A stretch of 64,000 nt of DNA from Platerodrilus igneus (GCA_036346225.1 JARFIW010001670.1:6138001-6202000), one strand, 5' to 3'. Positions 21,891-34,200 are shown, counted from the stretch's first letter. The notes: generated by a model not told the origin, from the sequence alone. Numbers and translations are program-made.

Positions 21891-23770
21891 ATATATCTAC
21901 CTCTACCTCTACCTCTATAAGTTTCAAGATTATTAAATATCCTTCACATTTATCCACCATAAATTGAGACGCAAATTTACATCTTAGCTTGTACCTTAGA
22001 GCAAGCACCCAAGACTTGTATAACGGTAATAAAATGTTAGTAATTGTAATTTTAACTCCTCTCGGTCTGTATGAAGTAAGGTTTGATTTTATTATATTCT
22101 GCAATTTTCTAGCAATAACTCCCGAAGAAAGAAAGTAAAAGAATTCCGATGCGTTTGTGTTTCCCGACACCCTTATACAAAGGGTATTGTAATGTAAGGT
22201 CTATTTGTCAAAGGAGACTCTAGGAATAAAAGCGCACATGAATAGATTTTGTTTGTAAGGGCCCAGGTGACAGAAGCTTATATGCTGAAATACCTAAGCT
22301 GGTGTTTCGTATAACGTTGGCTAATACGACGTAGATAATACTGTCGAATGTGGATTAAGCTTTGGGGACGTTATAACAGAATAAACTTTTAATACTTCGT
22401 GAAAGTCGTAAAGAATTTAGAACTTTCTTAACTCTGCGTTATTAAATTTAAAATAGTTTACATTAAATTGCAGAACTTAACCTAAATTAAACATTGGCCC
22501 AACTTCGTTTTTCGTTTATTTGATTAGGTCTTTTCAATATCCTTTGAGTTACAAGAAACCGTCAAGTTGTTTGCAGTTCGACTTAACCTGAATCAGAGCC
22601 AGTCAGATATTTTTCTTTTAAATTGTAGCAGCTGCTTAGGGTTTGTTGGTTTTGGAATTATGTTTTAACAATATTCTTTTGGGGATATCAGAAATTGTAT
22701 TAAAGTAGCAGCGTTATTGGAGAATCGGAGAGAGAATAAGTTGTTATAATTTAAATCAGCAAAATTAACATTTTGCAGAAATAGAGTATCTCACAGGTTT
22801 CATGTATTGCACTTTGTGTGAAAGTATTTAAAAGTTTGTGCGAAAGATTATGTTGGTAGTACTTCACAGGATATCGGTGCGAGAATGTATTGTCCTAGGA
22901 ATATAAATTGGAAATATATTCATATACAAAAATGACATCAGATTGAATAATCATTTCTAAAGATAATTTTGTATAACATTACTAATATAAAGTATAGTTG
23001 ACTTTTATACAGTTTCTATTTAAACGTATCTAGAAGTAATTAATGATGTCTGCATTTATAGTACGTGTAAATAGTAGTAGAAATCATTAATTATTAGTTT
23101 AAAAATGTTTAATTCTGTATTTCTATTGCATCATGTTCTTTTAAGAATATCTCTTAAACTACTGAACTTTTCCTTAAAATAACATTTTTCTTTAGATCAA
23201 GAGTTATCGTGTCTACACTTAAAGATCTAGTTGTCACGTTAACTGATTCCACAAATTAAGACTTAAAATTTAACTATTAACCTCTTTACTTGTCCTTAGC
23301 ATTTGCATATAATTGTATTTGTATTTTGTGTTAACAAATAAATTTACAAAATCTTCCAATTGCAGATTTTATAATTATTTTAGGAATGCAGATTTCGGCG
23401 AAAACTAAGATTGACGACGAGGACTCTAAGATTATTTCCATTCTTTTGAAAACATATTAATCTACTTGGTGATAGTTTCGGCGTTATTGTTCGAAAACCG
23501 TTTAAGTACATTCTGTATATCAAACCTTGCAAATGGAAATGGAAAGAATCCGCAAGTTGAACTGGGCACAGTTAATCGCTAATAGCTGCCGAAGCAACAT
23601 TTTACCGCCTTCCGTGCTACGCTTCAATTTGCTTTACAACGATTTTAATTATTCATTAATTGTTATATACATTTTGTATAATAGCGTGGGGTGCTACGCA
23701 TTAAACAAATTCGGTTTTGAGTTCCCAGGTATGTTTTGGAGAATTAATTATTATTATGACTAAAGATTCT
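21891..23770. other. Intergenic, nothing recognised
   Basis: AT-rich with ORFs below about 100 codons (21868-22170 minus; 23527-23763 plus), none of which I can relate to a family. No repeats beyond the (CTACCT)n beside the SINE. Confidence 0.5.
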
Positions 23771-23789
23771 GTAGGAATGGAATACTTCT

Positions 23790-24520
23790 TCAACTAATGG
23801 ACAGGCAGGGGTAGGAATAGTGTTAGGTAAAATATTAGGACGTAGAGTTAATGAGTACTTACAATTTAGTGATAGAATAATTATGGTTAGATTGAGTACA
23901 AAACCCACAGCCACTGTTTTAGTACAGGATTACAAGCAAACAACTCAGTACGAGGATGAGGAAGTAGAAATGGTATATGAAGATATAAATAGTATAATGA
24001 GAAAAGTAAAGGGAGATGAGAATTTAATAGTTATGGGCGATTTTAATGCGTTAGTGGCAGAAGGTAGTGAGGAAAAAATGGTAGGAAAATTTGGGTATGA
24101 CAGACGAAATGATAGGGGAAAAAGATTAGTTAAGTTTTGCCGGGAACATAGATTAGTAACTGTAAACACCCTATTCGAACAACATGTTAGGAGAAGATAT
24201 ATCTGGAAAGTGATAGGACTTGATACCAAATAGATTATATTTTAATTAAACAAAGATTTAGAACCAAGTTAAAAACTGTCGTAGTTATCCAGGGGCTGAC
24301 ATAGATAGCGATCATGACCTAGTTAAAATAAAGTGTAAGCTAAAATTAAAAAAATTGCGAAAAGTTAAAAGAGAGGGATGGGATCTAGGTAAGCTTAATG
24401 ATAGTGAGGTAAAAGAGGAATATAAACAAGTAATGGATAATAAGATCAAAGAGATAGCTATAGGAGGGAACGTAGAAAATAGATGGAAAGAAATAAATGG
24501 GCTGTACATGATACAGCAAC
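23790..24520 (+). pseudogene. Endonuclease of RTE-like copy B, frame-broken
   Basis: The 137-codon piece 23820-24233 reads from the VGIVLG region through MVRLSTKPTATVLVQ and KGDENLIVMGDFNALV (catalytic GDFNA intact) to FEQHVRRRYIW. After a frame break near 24232, YILIKQRF and SDHDLVKIKC follow (catalytic SDH intact) to about 24350, then linker sequence. The catalytic residues are preserved even though the frame is not. Confidence 0.85.
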
Positions 24521-24907
24521 ACAGACTATAGGTAAGAAAAAAATAGAAGCGAGAAAACCCTGTATAAAAAGCAGATAATAGATTTAATAGAGAATAGAAG
24601 AAAGCTTAAAACTTTCAGAGAATTCGATAGTGAAGGTAAGCAAAAATATAATAGAGTTAGAAACAAGATAGTACATGAGTGTAGAAAAGCTAGAAATAAA
24701 TGGATGGAGGAGAATTGTAAGGGAATGCAAGATGATTTGAGAGTAGGTAAGACAGACAGGGCTTACAGGGCAGTTAAAAAGTTTTTCGGGGAAGATAGGA
24801 AAAAATATAATGGCATTAATGATGAGAATAATGAGCTTCTAGTAAATAGAGTTGAGGTAGCAGATAGATGTTAGGGATATTTAGAAGATTTATATCAAGG
24901 AGACGAT

Positions 24908-26427
24908 ATGGATGAGTTAGAGAACGACCAAAAAGAAGATGTACAAATAGGGTTCTCAGTATTAAAAAAAGAATTTGATACAGCTGTTAGGGATCTTAAA
25001 CTAAATAAAACGCCAGGGATAGACGATATACCTGCAGAATTTATAAAATATGCAAGTCAGAAAACTTTAGACAGATTATGTGAACTAGTAGAAGTAATAT
25101 ATGACACAGGTGAGGTCCCAATAGATTTTGAAAAAAATATTATCCCAATCCCAAAAAAGTCAGGAGCTGATAGGTGTGAGAATTTTAGAACAGTCAGTTT
25201 AACTTTCCACGCTTCCAAAATACTAACAATAATAGTTAAAAATAAAGTAGAAGCTTTGACTGAGAATTATTTAGGCCATGACCAATATGGTTATCGTAAA
25301 GACAGAGGGACTAGAGAACCGAAACTAATGATTAGGGTAATTATCGAAAAAAGGTTACAAAAAATAAAAAGACTCATTTCGCATTTGTAGATTTAGATAA
25401 AGCATCTGATAGGGTTAATTGGATTGTTATGTTCCAAGTTTTGCGAAAAATAAAAGTCTCTCATGGGGATAGAAAAATTATTTACAGTCTATGTAACAAC
25501 CAAAGCGTAGCAATTAGATTTGATAAAATAGAAAAGAAAGCTATGGTTAGAAATGGTGTTAGACAAGGCAGTATAATATTTCCCTTGATTTTTAATGTTT
25601 ATATTGAGGAAGGTTTAAGCATAGCTAAAGAGAGAAAAGAGATAGGTATTACTGTACAGGAACAGAAAATAGACATGTTACGTTTTGCAGATGATATAGC
25701 CATTATAGTAAAGACGAGAAAAGAGTTAGGAGAGTCTTCAAATATTTTAGATGAGATACTACAGAGTAACTATAGTATGCGAATTAACTCAAGAAAGACA
25801 AAGATAAAGACAAGTGAGTTACAGCCTAGTTCTAAACCAAAATTAAAAATAGGTAATACCGAGTTAGAGGAGGTACATGAATTTTGCTATTTAGGTAGTA
25901 TAATTACAAAGGACGGGCGTAGCAGAAGGGATATAGTAGCTAGAATAGCACAAGCTAAAAAAATGTTTCTAAAAAAGAAAGACTTACTAGTAGCTAATAG
26001 TATTAGTTTAGATAATAGAAAAAGTTTCTTAAAGTCGTACGTATGGAGCGTTCTATTATACGGTAGTGAGACTTGGACAATTAAAGAGGTAGATAAGAAA
26101 AAGATAGAAGCTTTGGAAACTTGGTGTTATAGGAGAAGGTTAAAGATTAGTTGGACAGATAGAGTATCAAATGAAGAAGTTTATAGATAGATAGGTGAGG
26201 AACCCTGTATGTGGAAACAATTAAAGGTCAAGAGGGATAGAATGATAGGGCACCAGTTAAGACATGGAGGACTATTTAGTAAGGTCGTAGATTATAGACT
26301 ACCAAATAAACATAGAATAGGAAGATCTAGACCATGCTATATTAGTCAAATTATTAGAGATTTAAGCTGTGAAGGGTATGTAGACCTTTTTAGACTAGTT
26401 CAGAATAGAAAAGAATTTAGAGCTTAA
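24908..26427 (+). pseudogene. Reverse transcriptase and C-terminal domain of RTE-like copy B
   Basis: 24908-25390 holds the N-terminal motifs (LNKTPGIDDIPAEFIKYA, FEKNIIPIPKK, RCENFRTVSLT, GHDQYGYRKDRG). After one frameshift in an A-rich run near 25365, motif A appears as FVDLDKASDRVNW. The 253-codon piece 25429-26190 then has motif B (NGVRQGSIIFPLIFN), motif C (RFADDIAII, about residue 85) and the thumb. An in-frame TAG at 26188 splits off the last 72 codons (26209-26427), which match the family's C-terminus (DRMIGHQLRHGG, ISQIIRDLSCEG). One frameshift and one stop are the main lesions, so decay is recent compared with copies A and C. Confidence 0.88.
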
Positions 26428-26450
26428 GTAAGTTCGAAAACAAAACAAAA

Positions 26451-26694
26451 AAATCAATAAATAAAAATCAGTTAACTAAATGTCACCATGACATAACTCC
26501 CAATTAGTTAACGGTCTGGCATTTTGGCACCGATTCGCTGCTTAAGCCTTACCATAACATATTATTTACACTTTTCCTTTTTTGGAGGGGATAACCAGGT
26601 AATATTTCATTTCCTTATAAATGGGAATTATGTAAACATGTTGGAGTTCTTTAACCACCACCAGGTTGCTAATATCTATGTAGAGCCAGGTAGA
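26451..26694. other. Spacer between two copies of the B-type 3' end
   Basis: No feature is recognised; it probably includes the copy B 3' untranslated tail. A GGTTAACT-like repeat is faint. Confidence 0.4.
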
Positions 26695-26862
26695 TAGGAA
26701 AAAGATAGAAGAGTATAGGAAGACCTAGACCAAGCTATATTAGTCAAATTATTAGAAATTTAGGTTGTGAAGGGTATGTAGAACTTTTTAAATTAGCACA
26801 GAATAGAAAAGAAGTTAGAGCTGCGTCAAACCGACCTTAAGTAAAGTCGAAAACAAAATGAA
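26695..26862 (+). mobile_element. 3'-end fragment of another B-type RTE copy
   Basis: The sequence from ATAGGAAGACCTAGACCAAG to GTCGAAAACAAAATGAATG repeats 26319-26450 of copy B with substitutions, including the ISQIIR and LAQNRKEVRA coding positions. It is a severely 5'-truncated insertion or a partial duplication 380 bp downstream of the first. Confidence 0.85.
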
Positions 26863-27555
26863 TGAGGAATGGAATGTGAGTATAACTTTCTACGCTTTGA
26901 AAAATACGTCGTTGCTTCAACCAATGAAAACGCGCTACGCAAATCTAGTGGTGGAGTAGTTGGAAATAACCGTCAGCAATCAAATCATTCTATACGTAAC
27001 TACCGTCTCTTGAAAAATGGGTCAATCCATGCCAAATCAACCAAAAAATTTCAACATTGAACCTGACTATTTTGGATTGCTATGAAAATTTCAGGTGTTA
27101 TTTTCCGTAATGATATAAACGAAAATATATTTCTAAAATGTAATCAATTTCTATAATTTTTGAAAAATCTTGTTTTTGTGGCTTGCATAAACGTCCTTTA
27201 TTTTGAGTTTCTCAGGTTCTACAAGAGCTAGAGAGTAGCTTGATCCCTCATTTTAAAGAGAATTTAAAAAGCTCTAATTTGATATGCAACTTGACAATAC
27301 TTGATAAAATAACATTTTTATTCTAAATTGTGGGATAAAAAAGTATATATATTTTAAGTTATTATTTTTAAAATTCTGAAAAAATATATTTTTTGGTAAT
27401 ATTTTAATTCCTGAAAATTTTAGAGTGGGATCTCAATGGGATCAGGAGTTGTGGTTCAAATGATGTAGTTTTAAGTACTAGTTAGAGCTATATTTAACTT
27501 AATTGTAATGTAAAAAAATTAAATATATTAGGTAGTACCTCTAAGATGAATAATT
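26863..27555. other. Intergenic, nothing recognised
   Basis: Strongly AT-rich with many short open pieces but no known motif. It separates B-type from A-type RTE copies. Confidence 0.5.
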
Positions 27556-28070
27556 TACATTCTTGTTTATTCATCATCACCATTATGTTTTCAGTCCGGG
27601 AACTGGTTAGACGCGTACCTCCATTGTTTCTTATTCTGAGCTAACCTACACATTTTCCTGAAATTTCCAGTCTGAATCTTTCACAATCTGCGTGAAATAG
27701 TCTCATCTAGGTCTACATCTACCTCTCTTTTTTCTTATATCTGCTTGTAATAAAAACCGCACTATTCCCCAAAAATTCCTCAGAACGTATACTGCCCTTT
27801 TATTTCTCCCATTTTGTTTTGTTTTCTACAGGACAACTTTATTTTCCTACTATTTCTATAACCTCTTTGTTACTAACTTTGTCTGTCCATGCCATCAACA
27901 TTAAACGTCTGAAGCATAACATTCCAAAGGCTTCTACCTTTTCCTGTCTGCTTCTCCTACTGTCCCTATCTCTTAGGCTTACAGTGTTGTGCTTCACACA
28001 TACTCTTCCAACAATTCTTCCTTGTTTTTATACCTGTAGTCTTCGAACGTAGTCGCTGCTTTTTGTTGTT
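27556..28070 (-). mobile_element. RTE C-terminal module C' joined to copy C
   Basis: Read on minus, this carries the RT C-terminal region (related to 32600-33090 of copy D) starting abruptly after ACTGTATCTAACAACAAAAA at 28074-28055. It ends with a tail ACATAATGGTGATGATGAAT near 27580. The start joint is identical in kind to the joint at 34727 between copies D and E. The repeated ATG/ATGATG tail is typical of RTE 3' ends. Confidence 0.8.
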
Positions 28071-29760
28071 AGATACAGTTCGGTTACCCTTCTGTTGTTT
28101 TCTAAATATACGCTTTGTTTCACCGATAATCAGTGGTATGTGAAGGGGGTTAAGCAGCCTGTGGCTACCAATATCCCCCAACACATATTTGCCAAATTAA
28201 TAGTTTTCCAGTCAATCCTTTTACATAATTAACATTAGTTGAGAATATTACAAAACCAACACTAGTTGCTTATAATAATCATAAGGTTTAAGTACAATTA
28301 TTTTTTTCTCCATAAGGTTTTTCGTCTTGGAACTGGTTGGACGCGTACCTTCGTTGATTTATATTCTGAGCTAGCCTACACATTCCCCTGAAATTCTCAA
28401 GGCCTATATTTTTGACTACCTATGTCCAATAGTCTAACCTAGGTCTTCCTCTACCTCTCTTTTTCCTATTTCTACTTCTAATATATTCCGCATTATTCCC
28501 CCATACTTTAGTATGTGGCCTTTCATCTTATCTCTCCTGTTTTTTTGCTGTTTACTTTCGTGGATATCTTTATATTTTAGTTTCTCAAAGTTAAAGTGTC
28601 ATTTTCAGTTGAATTTTCTCAAATTTTTAAATTTAACAGCGGTCTTCATAAAAAAGGATGTTGTGGTCAGTGTTTATATCTGTTTCTGGGTAGCTTCTAT
28701 AGTCTTTTACTTGATTCGTAAACCGTTGTCTAACAATAATGTAATCTATTTGATACCTTCCTATATTTCCTGGCAACTTCCACGTGTATCGGCTTCTAGC
28801 ATGATGTTGAAATAATGTTTTTGTAATGGTTAAATTGTTTTCGTCGCAAAATTTTACCAGCGTATTTGCCCTGTCGTTTCTTGTGCCGAAACCAAATGAA
28901 CCTACTACCGCTCCTTCCTACCCTTACTTACCGCTGCATTAAATCCCCCGTAATTATTAAATTTTCATGTCCTTTTACGTATCTTAATATGTCTTCGATA
29001 TCTTTGTAGATGGCTTCTACCTCTTCGTCACTGTAGCTAGAGGTGGGCATGTAAACTTGTATTATTACTGTGTTTACCGGTTTAGATTCTAATCTAACCA
29101 TGAGTACTCTTTCGTTCTTTTGTAAGTAATTTTCTACACAGTATCCTATCTTTTCCCGCATAACTATCCCCATACCTGTATGAATTACCCTGAAGTCTCC
29201 ACTCCAAAAATCCCCCGCCTCTGGCCACCGAACTTCGCTGATCCCTACTATGTCTAGTGAAAACCTATTCATTTCCATTTTTAGGTTCTCTAGCTTACCT
29301 ACTTGCTTCATCCTTCTAACATTCCACACTCCGACTCGCAGAATGTTCCTGACTCTTATTTTTAACTTTCCGATCGCATCCTCCGAAGTAGTCCCCTCCC
29401 GGAGATCCGAATGGGGGACTATTTTAACTCCGGAATCTTTTACCCCAGAGAATGCCATCATGTTTGTTACAATTTAAGTACGCTGTGTACTTGGGAGAAA
29501 ATGTGGTGGTTTCCCGTTGCCTTCCACATCGCGGTAGTGTGTCTTAGACTGCCATACCGACCCCTATGGTCTCTGCCAATCTAAGTACCGAAAGAGCCGC
29601 TGCCCTCTTTCGGGGACCTGTCTTAGTCTGGTTCCTCACTAACGACCCTACTACTTTGGTTGGATCTGTAGTTTGGCTCTTTAGCTCATTAGAACACGCA
29701 AGCCATTTCACCTGTTCTAGTAATTTAGAACTTCGGCAAGGTGCAGGTCCATTCGAAATG
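28071..29760 (-). mobile_element. RTE-like copy C with most of the RT deleted
   Basis: From the right it reads 5' end with hairpin GTTCTA...TAGAAC (29713-29730 region), 5'UTR, endonuclease (29461-28928 and a frame-broken rest to about 28560). It then jumps at about 28551 to the C-terminal domain (to 28310) and ends with the 3' linker (GGTAGCCACAGGCTGC; ends at AACTGTATCT, 28071). The whole reverse transcriptase is missing. The element is thus an internal-deletion derivative, as copy A is, but with a different joint. Confidence 0.85.
28928..29461 (-). pseudogene. Endonuclease of RTE-like copy C (longest open copy)
   Basis: A 177-codon ORF starts MMAFSGVKDSGVKIV and contains RVGVWNVRRMKQVGKLENL, DIVGISEVRWPEAG, FWSGDFRVIHTG, VMREKIGYCVENYLQKNERV and GHENLIITGD. 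This is the N-terminal two thirds of an apurinic-like endonuclease: the conserved Asn after RVGVW and Glu of SEVRW are present. It ends at the D of the GDFNA motif through a single-base loss. Downstream sequence continues the domain in other frames (YILLLDNGLRIK... region near 28700). Confidence 0.85.
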
Positions 29761-29789
29761 GAAAATTTAGTTTATAGAAAACATTTACA

Positions 29790-30650
29790 TCTCTACAAAT
29801 TATTTTTCTAAATAATCTTCTCTTTACCAGCGTTTTGGTAATTGTTCATTCCGTTCTCGTAGAAAGTTGTTGGAGGGGTATCTAATCAGTTGGACACGAA
29901 TATTTCCACTTGATTGTTGGTTTCAAATCGCTTGTTTCCAAGTACTTATTTGAGAGTCAGGTAAATGATCAAGCGTTTTTCAGTGCACTTCAAAAAGTTT
30001 CAGCTGCATTACACCTACTGCCTGAGACCTGGCGCTCTCATGGAGGAAGAACACCTTGCGGAAGAGACAATCTCATCTTTTGTGTTGATACTGAAACTTC
30101 ATCCAAGAGACCGCAGTAGTAAGTTGCGTTGATGGTCTGACGTCCGTGTAAGGAATCCACCAGTAGGAACACCCTTCAGTCCAAAAACCGTGGGCAATAC
30201 TTTGACCACAGACAATCGAGTTTTCGCTTTCACATGATTTTCTTTGCCACTCCTTCTACACTTCATGCGTGCACACTTTAATTCGGAGGTGTAATGTTGC
30301 TCCTATGTCTCGTTACAAGTGACAATTGTATGCAAAAAGCTTTCCGTTCCTCATCAGAACGAGTTTGAAGCAATTGAGAAATGCAAACTCGTGCAGCTTG
30401 GACACTTTCATTGCTTACACTAAGTTCTTCCGAAATTCGAAACACTGTGAAGCGTCGATCCTGTTCGATAAGCTCACGAACACGTGCAATGTTTTCATTA
30501 ATCGCGCTGGTACGAGGACAATGAGGATGAGCTTAATTTGCAACACTTTCACGACCTTGCGTGAATTCATTGCACCAAACCTCCACCCTTGGTCATGAAA
30601 AGATAGCATTCCACAACTGGTCATGTAGTCTGCTGTAAATGTCGGCTGGT
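29790..30650 (-). pseudogene. Mariner-type transposase 1, full span but frame-broken
   Basis: Pieces in all three minus frames follow the order of a mariner transposase. KPADIYSRLHDQLWNA is the N-terminal helix-turn-helix (near 30640). INENIARVRELIEQDRRFTV is the second helix-turn-helix link (about 30500-30440), followed by RISEELSVSNESVQ. GRQTINATYYCGLLDEV is just before the second catalytic Asp (about 30150-30100). FYENGM, then PKRW and DYLEK, form the C-terminal signature (about 29860-29800). Length matches about 340 residues. It has multiple frameshifts and stops. It lies directly between the 5' ends of copies C and D. Confidence 0.8.
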
Positions 30651-30659
30651 TTAACGTTT

Positions 30660-31180
30660 TCACGGAGGAAGAAATTCGATTGTAGGGGATACAAAAGAAC
30701 GAAAGGGTACTTGATTAGATTAGAATCTAAACCGGTGAATACAGTAATAATACAAGTATACATGCCCACCTCTAGCTACAGCGAGGAAGAGATAGAAGCG
30801 ATTTACAAAGATATCAAAGACATGCTACGATTCGTAAAAGGACATGAAAATTTAATAATTGCGGGAGATTTTAACGCAGTGGTAGGCGAGGGTAGGGAAG
30901 GAGCGGTAATAGGTTTATTTGGTTTGGGTACACGGGAAATAGGTTTGTAGAATCTTGCGACAAAAACAATTTAACCATCACAAAGACATTATTTCAACAT
31001 CATGCTAGAAGACGATACACGTGGGAGATGTCAGGCGATATAGGAAGATATCAACTAGATTACATTCTTGTTAGACAACGATTTAGGGATCAAGTAAAAG
31101 ACTGTAGATATCGAACAGATATAGATACTGACCACAACAAAAAGAAACGGAAAACGAGTCTTTGAGTTTGAGAAACTAAA
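30660..31180 (+). pseudogene. Endonuclease remnant of RTE-like copy D
   Basis: The open piece 30639-30950 contains YLIRLESKPVNTVIIQVYMP and LIIAGDFNAVVGEGREG, with the catalytic GDFNA intact. A later piece has YQLDYILVRQRF and the D-T-D-H-N-K position near 31130, where the SDHN motif is retained as TDHN. The first third of the domain is missing; the mariner ends exactly there. A frameshift separates the pieces at about 30945. Confidence 0.8.
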
Positions 31181-31223
31181 AGATAAAGATATCCACGAAA
31201 GATCTGAAAAAAAGTCAAATGAA

Positions 31224-33110
31224 TTGCTGAAAGGTATCGGGAAAATTTCTGATACTAAGGACGTTGAAACAGAATGGAATAATATTAAATCCAGCTTAGA
31301 CATGACTGCCAAAGATATTCTGGGGTATACAAAAAAAGAAAATAATAAACCATGGATAACAAAGGATATCCTGAAATTAGTACAACATAGACGAAAATAC
31401 AAAAACAAACCGGACGAAGCTGACAAACAGAGATACAAAGCCATAAAATGTAAAATTATTCGAAAATGCAGGAAAGCTAAAGAGCAATTATTGATGAAAA
31501 GAGCAAAGAGATACAAACTACGATGGAAATAAGAAAGACAGACGATGCATACAAACTAACTAAACTGAATTTTGGGGATATAAAACCGTATAGCAAAAAT
31601 ACAAGGAGTGCGGAAGGAGACATCATTACAGCAAATGTAGAGAATGTGGTTAGATGACATGAATATATTCAGAATTTATATGCAAGAAAGTAACTAACAG
31701 CATTAGAACAGGAATCAGACATTGAAAACGATGACTTGAGATATTCTATGAGTTTGAAGTAGCATTAAAGGGCCTGAAAAATGATAAGGCGAAATACCCC
31801 AAGATTTCAAAGGTATTAGCATACTTACTATACCAAAAAAGAGAGGCGCGGGTAGATGTGAAAATTTTCGAACAATAAGTTTGACAGCACGCGTATCAAA
31901 AATATTAACTAGAATTGTACAAACACGGATGGAAAACGGGCCAAAGAGCTACTAGGAGAAGATTGATTTGGGTTTAGACGAAACGGGGGAACACAGGAGG
32001 CTATTTTAGCTCTGAGGGTAATAACGAAGAAGACACTAGGAAAAGTAGAAAGCGTGTATATAGAGTTTGTAGATCTGGAAAAAGAATTCTCCAATATAAA
32101 ATGGAAAAAATGTTCGAAATACTCTAAAAGATTGGAATGAGTTGCAGGGATAGACGCATAGTATATAGCTTATACAAAGATCAAATATTTGTAATAGAAT
32201 TAGAGCAGGAACCTAAAGAAGCAGATATTAAGAAAGGAGTGAGACAGGGATGTGCTCTATCCCCGTTAATTTTAACTTGTACATTGAAGAAAGAATTAAT
32301 ACTGTTAAATGCAGATTTTTAAATGATATAGGAATATTAGCATCTAACAAAGAAAGAGTTAGAAGCAGGTCTTAATGAAATGGAAACAGTTCCAACAGAG
32401 ATACGGTATGAGAATTAACAAAAATAAAACTAATGTACCAGCATGCAAAGGAGGGGAAATAAATCAAAAACTAGAATACAAATAGGAAATGAGAACTTAC
32501 AAGAGGTTACGGATTTCTGCTACCTAGGAAGCTATAAAACGTGAATCTCGAAAAACGCAAAAAATAAAAATTAAAGATTAGCACACGGTCGTGCTACATT
32601 TAACGAGAAAAAGCAATTACTGTGTTCAAAGACAACAAACATAGAAACAAGGAAAATATTGCTGAAAGCATATATGTGAAGCACAGCACTGTACGGCTGT
32701 GAAACTTGGACAGTAGGAAAAGTGCACAGGAAGAAGCCGTTTAGATGTGGTGCTACAGACGTATGATGAACATATCATGGACAGACAAAATTAAGAACAA
32801 AGAGGTTCTAGAAATGATAGGGGATGAAAGAAGTATGTGGAAAACAGTAAAAAATAGGAGAGATGGGATGATAGGTCACATACTAAGGCATGAGGGAATA
32901 GTGTGGAATATATTAGAAGCAGTTTTAGGGAAAAATAGAGGTAGAGGTAGACCTAGGATAGACTATTGCACACAGATAGTGAAAGATATAAGCTGTGGGA
33001 ATTTCAGGGAATTGTGTAGGCTGGCTCAGAATAGAAATCAATGGAGGTACACGTCCAACCAGTTCCAAGACGGAAACCTTATGACGAAAAAACAAAACAA
33101 TTGTACTTAA
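31224..33110 (+). pseudogene. Reverse transcriptase and C-terminal domain of RTE-like copy D, decayed
   Basis: 31224-31532 is the linker between endonuclease and RT (DILGYTKKENNKPWITKDIL). The RT N-terminal motifs are eroded (RGAGRCENFRTISLT near 31850). Motif B is readable as KKGVRQGCALSPLI (about 32236). Motif C reads CRFLNDIG instead of RFADDIA, so both catalytic Asp neighbours are changed. The C-terminal piece 32745-33110 is well kept: WTDKIKNKEVLEMIG, RDGMIGHILRHEG, GRGRPRIDYCTQIVKDISCG and LCRLAQNRNQWRY. Confidence 0.82.
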
Positions 33111-33226
33111 CCTGATGATTATAATAAGCAACTACAAGTGTTGGTTTTGCAATATTCTCAACTAAAGTTAATTGTGTGAAAGAATTTACTGGAGAATTAT
33201 TAATTCGAAATGTCTGTGTTGGGGGA

Positions 33227-33518
33227 TGTAATGTTGTTCGCCTTTGTTAAACAAGATCGCCATGTTCGACACACCTATTTACTATGTACTAGGAGAAAAT
33301 TCATCTGACTGTATTTATTTATTTAACTTAATTCATAGAGTAACAATAATCTTTCTAAGCGTACTACTACTTTTCTCTACTCATTTTACACTCTTTATTA
33401 TAATTATATTTATGATTCTTCCTGTTATGCACTTTACTGAAATATATAATCTTAAGTAGGTAATTAGGGAACGCTGACAAACTAATAACAATATTACATT
33501 AAGTAGTTCTGTAGTTCA
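33227..33518 (+). repeat. Left 292-bp direct repeat (5' LTR candidate)
   Basis: Matches 34257-34548 throughout without length change; differences are about a dozen substitutions. Contains CTAGGAGAAAATTCATCTGAC and an AT-rich promoter-like part. Confidence 0.85.
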
Positions 33519-33582
33519 GCTGCATACGGCTGTAGAATTAAGAAATATTTATTTTAAGAAATTTGTCGAATTCATTGTTAGT

Positions 33583-33864
33583 ATGGGTACCACGCAGTCC
33601 AAACAAGAAGAAATTATTGTACAAGCTGCGGAAGTAGGCACCAATAGTGCTACGCAAGAATTAAATAACGGTTTAAAAGTTTCGGAATATTTATTAATTA
33701 CTATAGTTGTTCTAATTATTATAGGTTTCATTAACATTTTAGTAAGTAAATATAAAAAATTGAGTAATCAGAATAGAGCTGCAAAAATGCAAATTATGCG
33801 ACAACAAATTGAAATTACAAATATGCGAAGAGGTGAAGTAACGCAAAGTGTCGTACCATTGTAA
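33583..33864 (+). CDS. Small predicted N-myristoylated single-pass membrane protein (93 aa) in LTR-like element
   Basis: The ATG lies 64 bases after the left repeat. The protein begins MGTTQSKQEE, where Gly2 and Ser6 fit the N-myristoylation consensus. Residues about 37-57 (YLLITIVVLIIIGFINILVS) form one clear membrane segment. A basic, glutamine/methionine-rich tail follows (SNQNRAAKMQIMRQQIE, then ITNMRRGEVTQSVVPL). The topology suggests a short lumen- or membrane-facing N-terminus and a basic cytoplasmic tail, or the reverse if myristoylated. It is uninterrupted although neighbouring elements are decayed. I do not recognise a named family. It could be a short accessory ORF of an LTR retrotransposon; function unknown. 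Confidence 0.55.
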   Translation: MGTTQSKQEEIIVQAAEVGTNSATQELNNGLKVSEYLLITIVVLIIIGFINILVSKYKKLSNQNRAAKMQIMRQQIEITNMRRGEVTQSVVPL

Positions 33865-34200
33865 TATAGTATGAAACGCTAAGCGATTATTTGTTAATTA
33901 AGCAAATCATTTTTAGAATTTTAAAGTGTAATAGCTTAGTTTCATTATGGAATGTCGTATAAGCAGTATAAGAGTTTAGAAGAATTTGATAATCTATTAG
34001 ATTCAAATTTAATTAATCTTAGGAAGCAAAACGCGCAGCTTAAAAAATTCTCTGCATACTAATCTGGGCAATTACTTACAGTTTGTCGTGGCGGTGGCAT
34101 ACATAACTTATTAGAATTTCTGATCCATATTCCTTAAAGTACTGGAGGTACATACAACGCCGGTTAATAGATTATGGACTAGCAAACTTCGCAGAATCAA

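Larger units (their letters stand above)
23775..26450 (+). mobile_element. RTE-like non-LTR retrotransposon, copy B (second lineage, 5'-truncated)
   Basis: The element begins inside the endonuclease (AGVGIVLGKILGRRV, 23800) and runs through endonuclease, linker, a nearly complete reverse transcriptase and C-terminal domain, ending near 26450. Protein sequence is related to copies A, C and D but differs at perhaps half of the positions (STKPTATVLVQDYKQTTQY against ESKPVNTVIIQVYMPTSSY), so it is a separate lineage. It is the best preserved RT of this type here, with only a few frame breaks. Confidence 0.88.
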
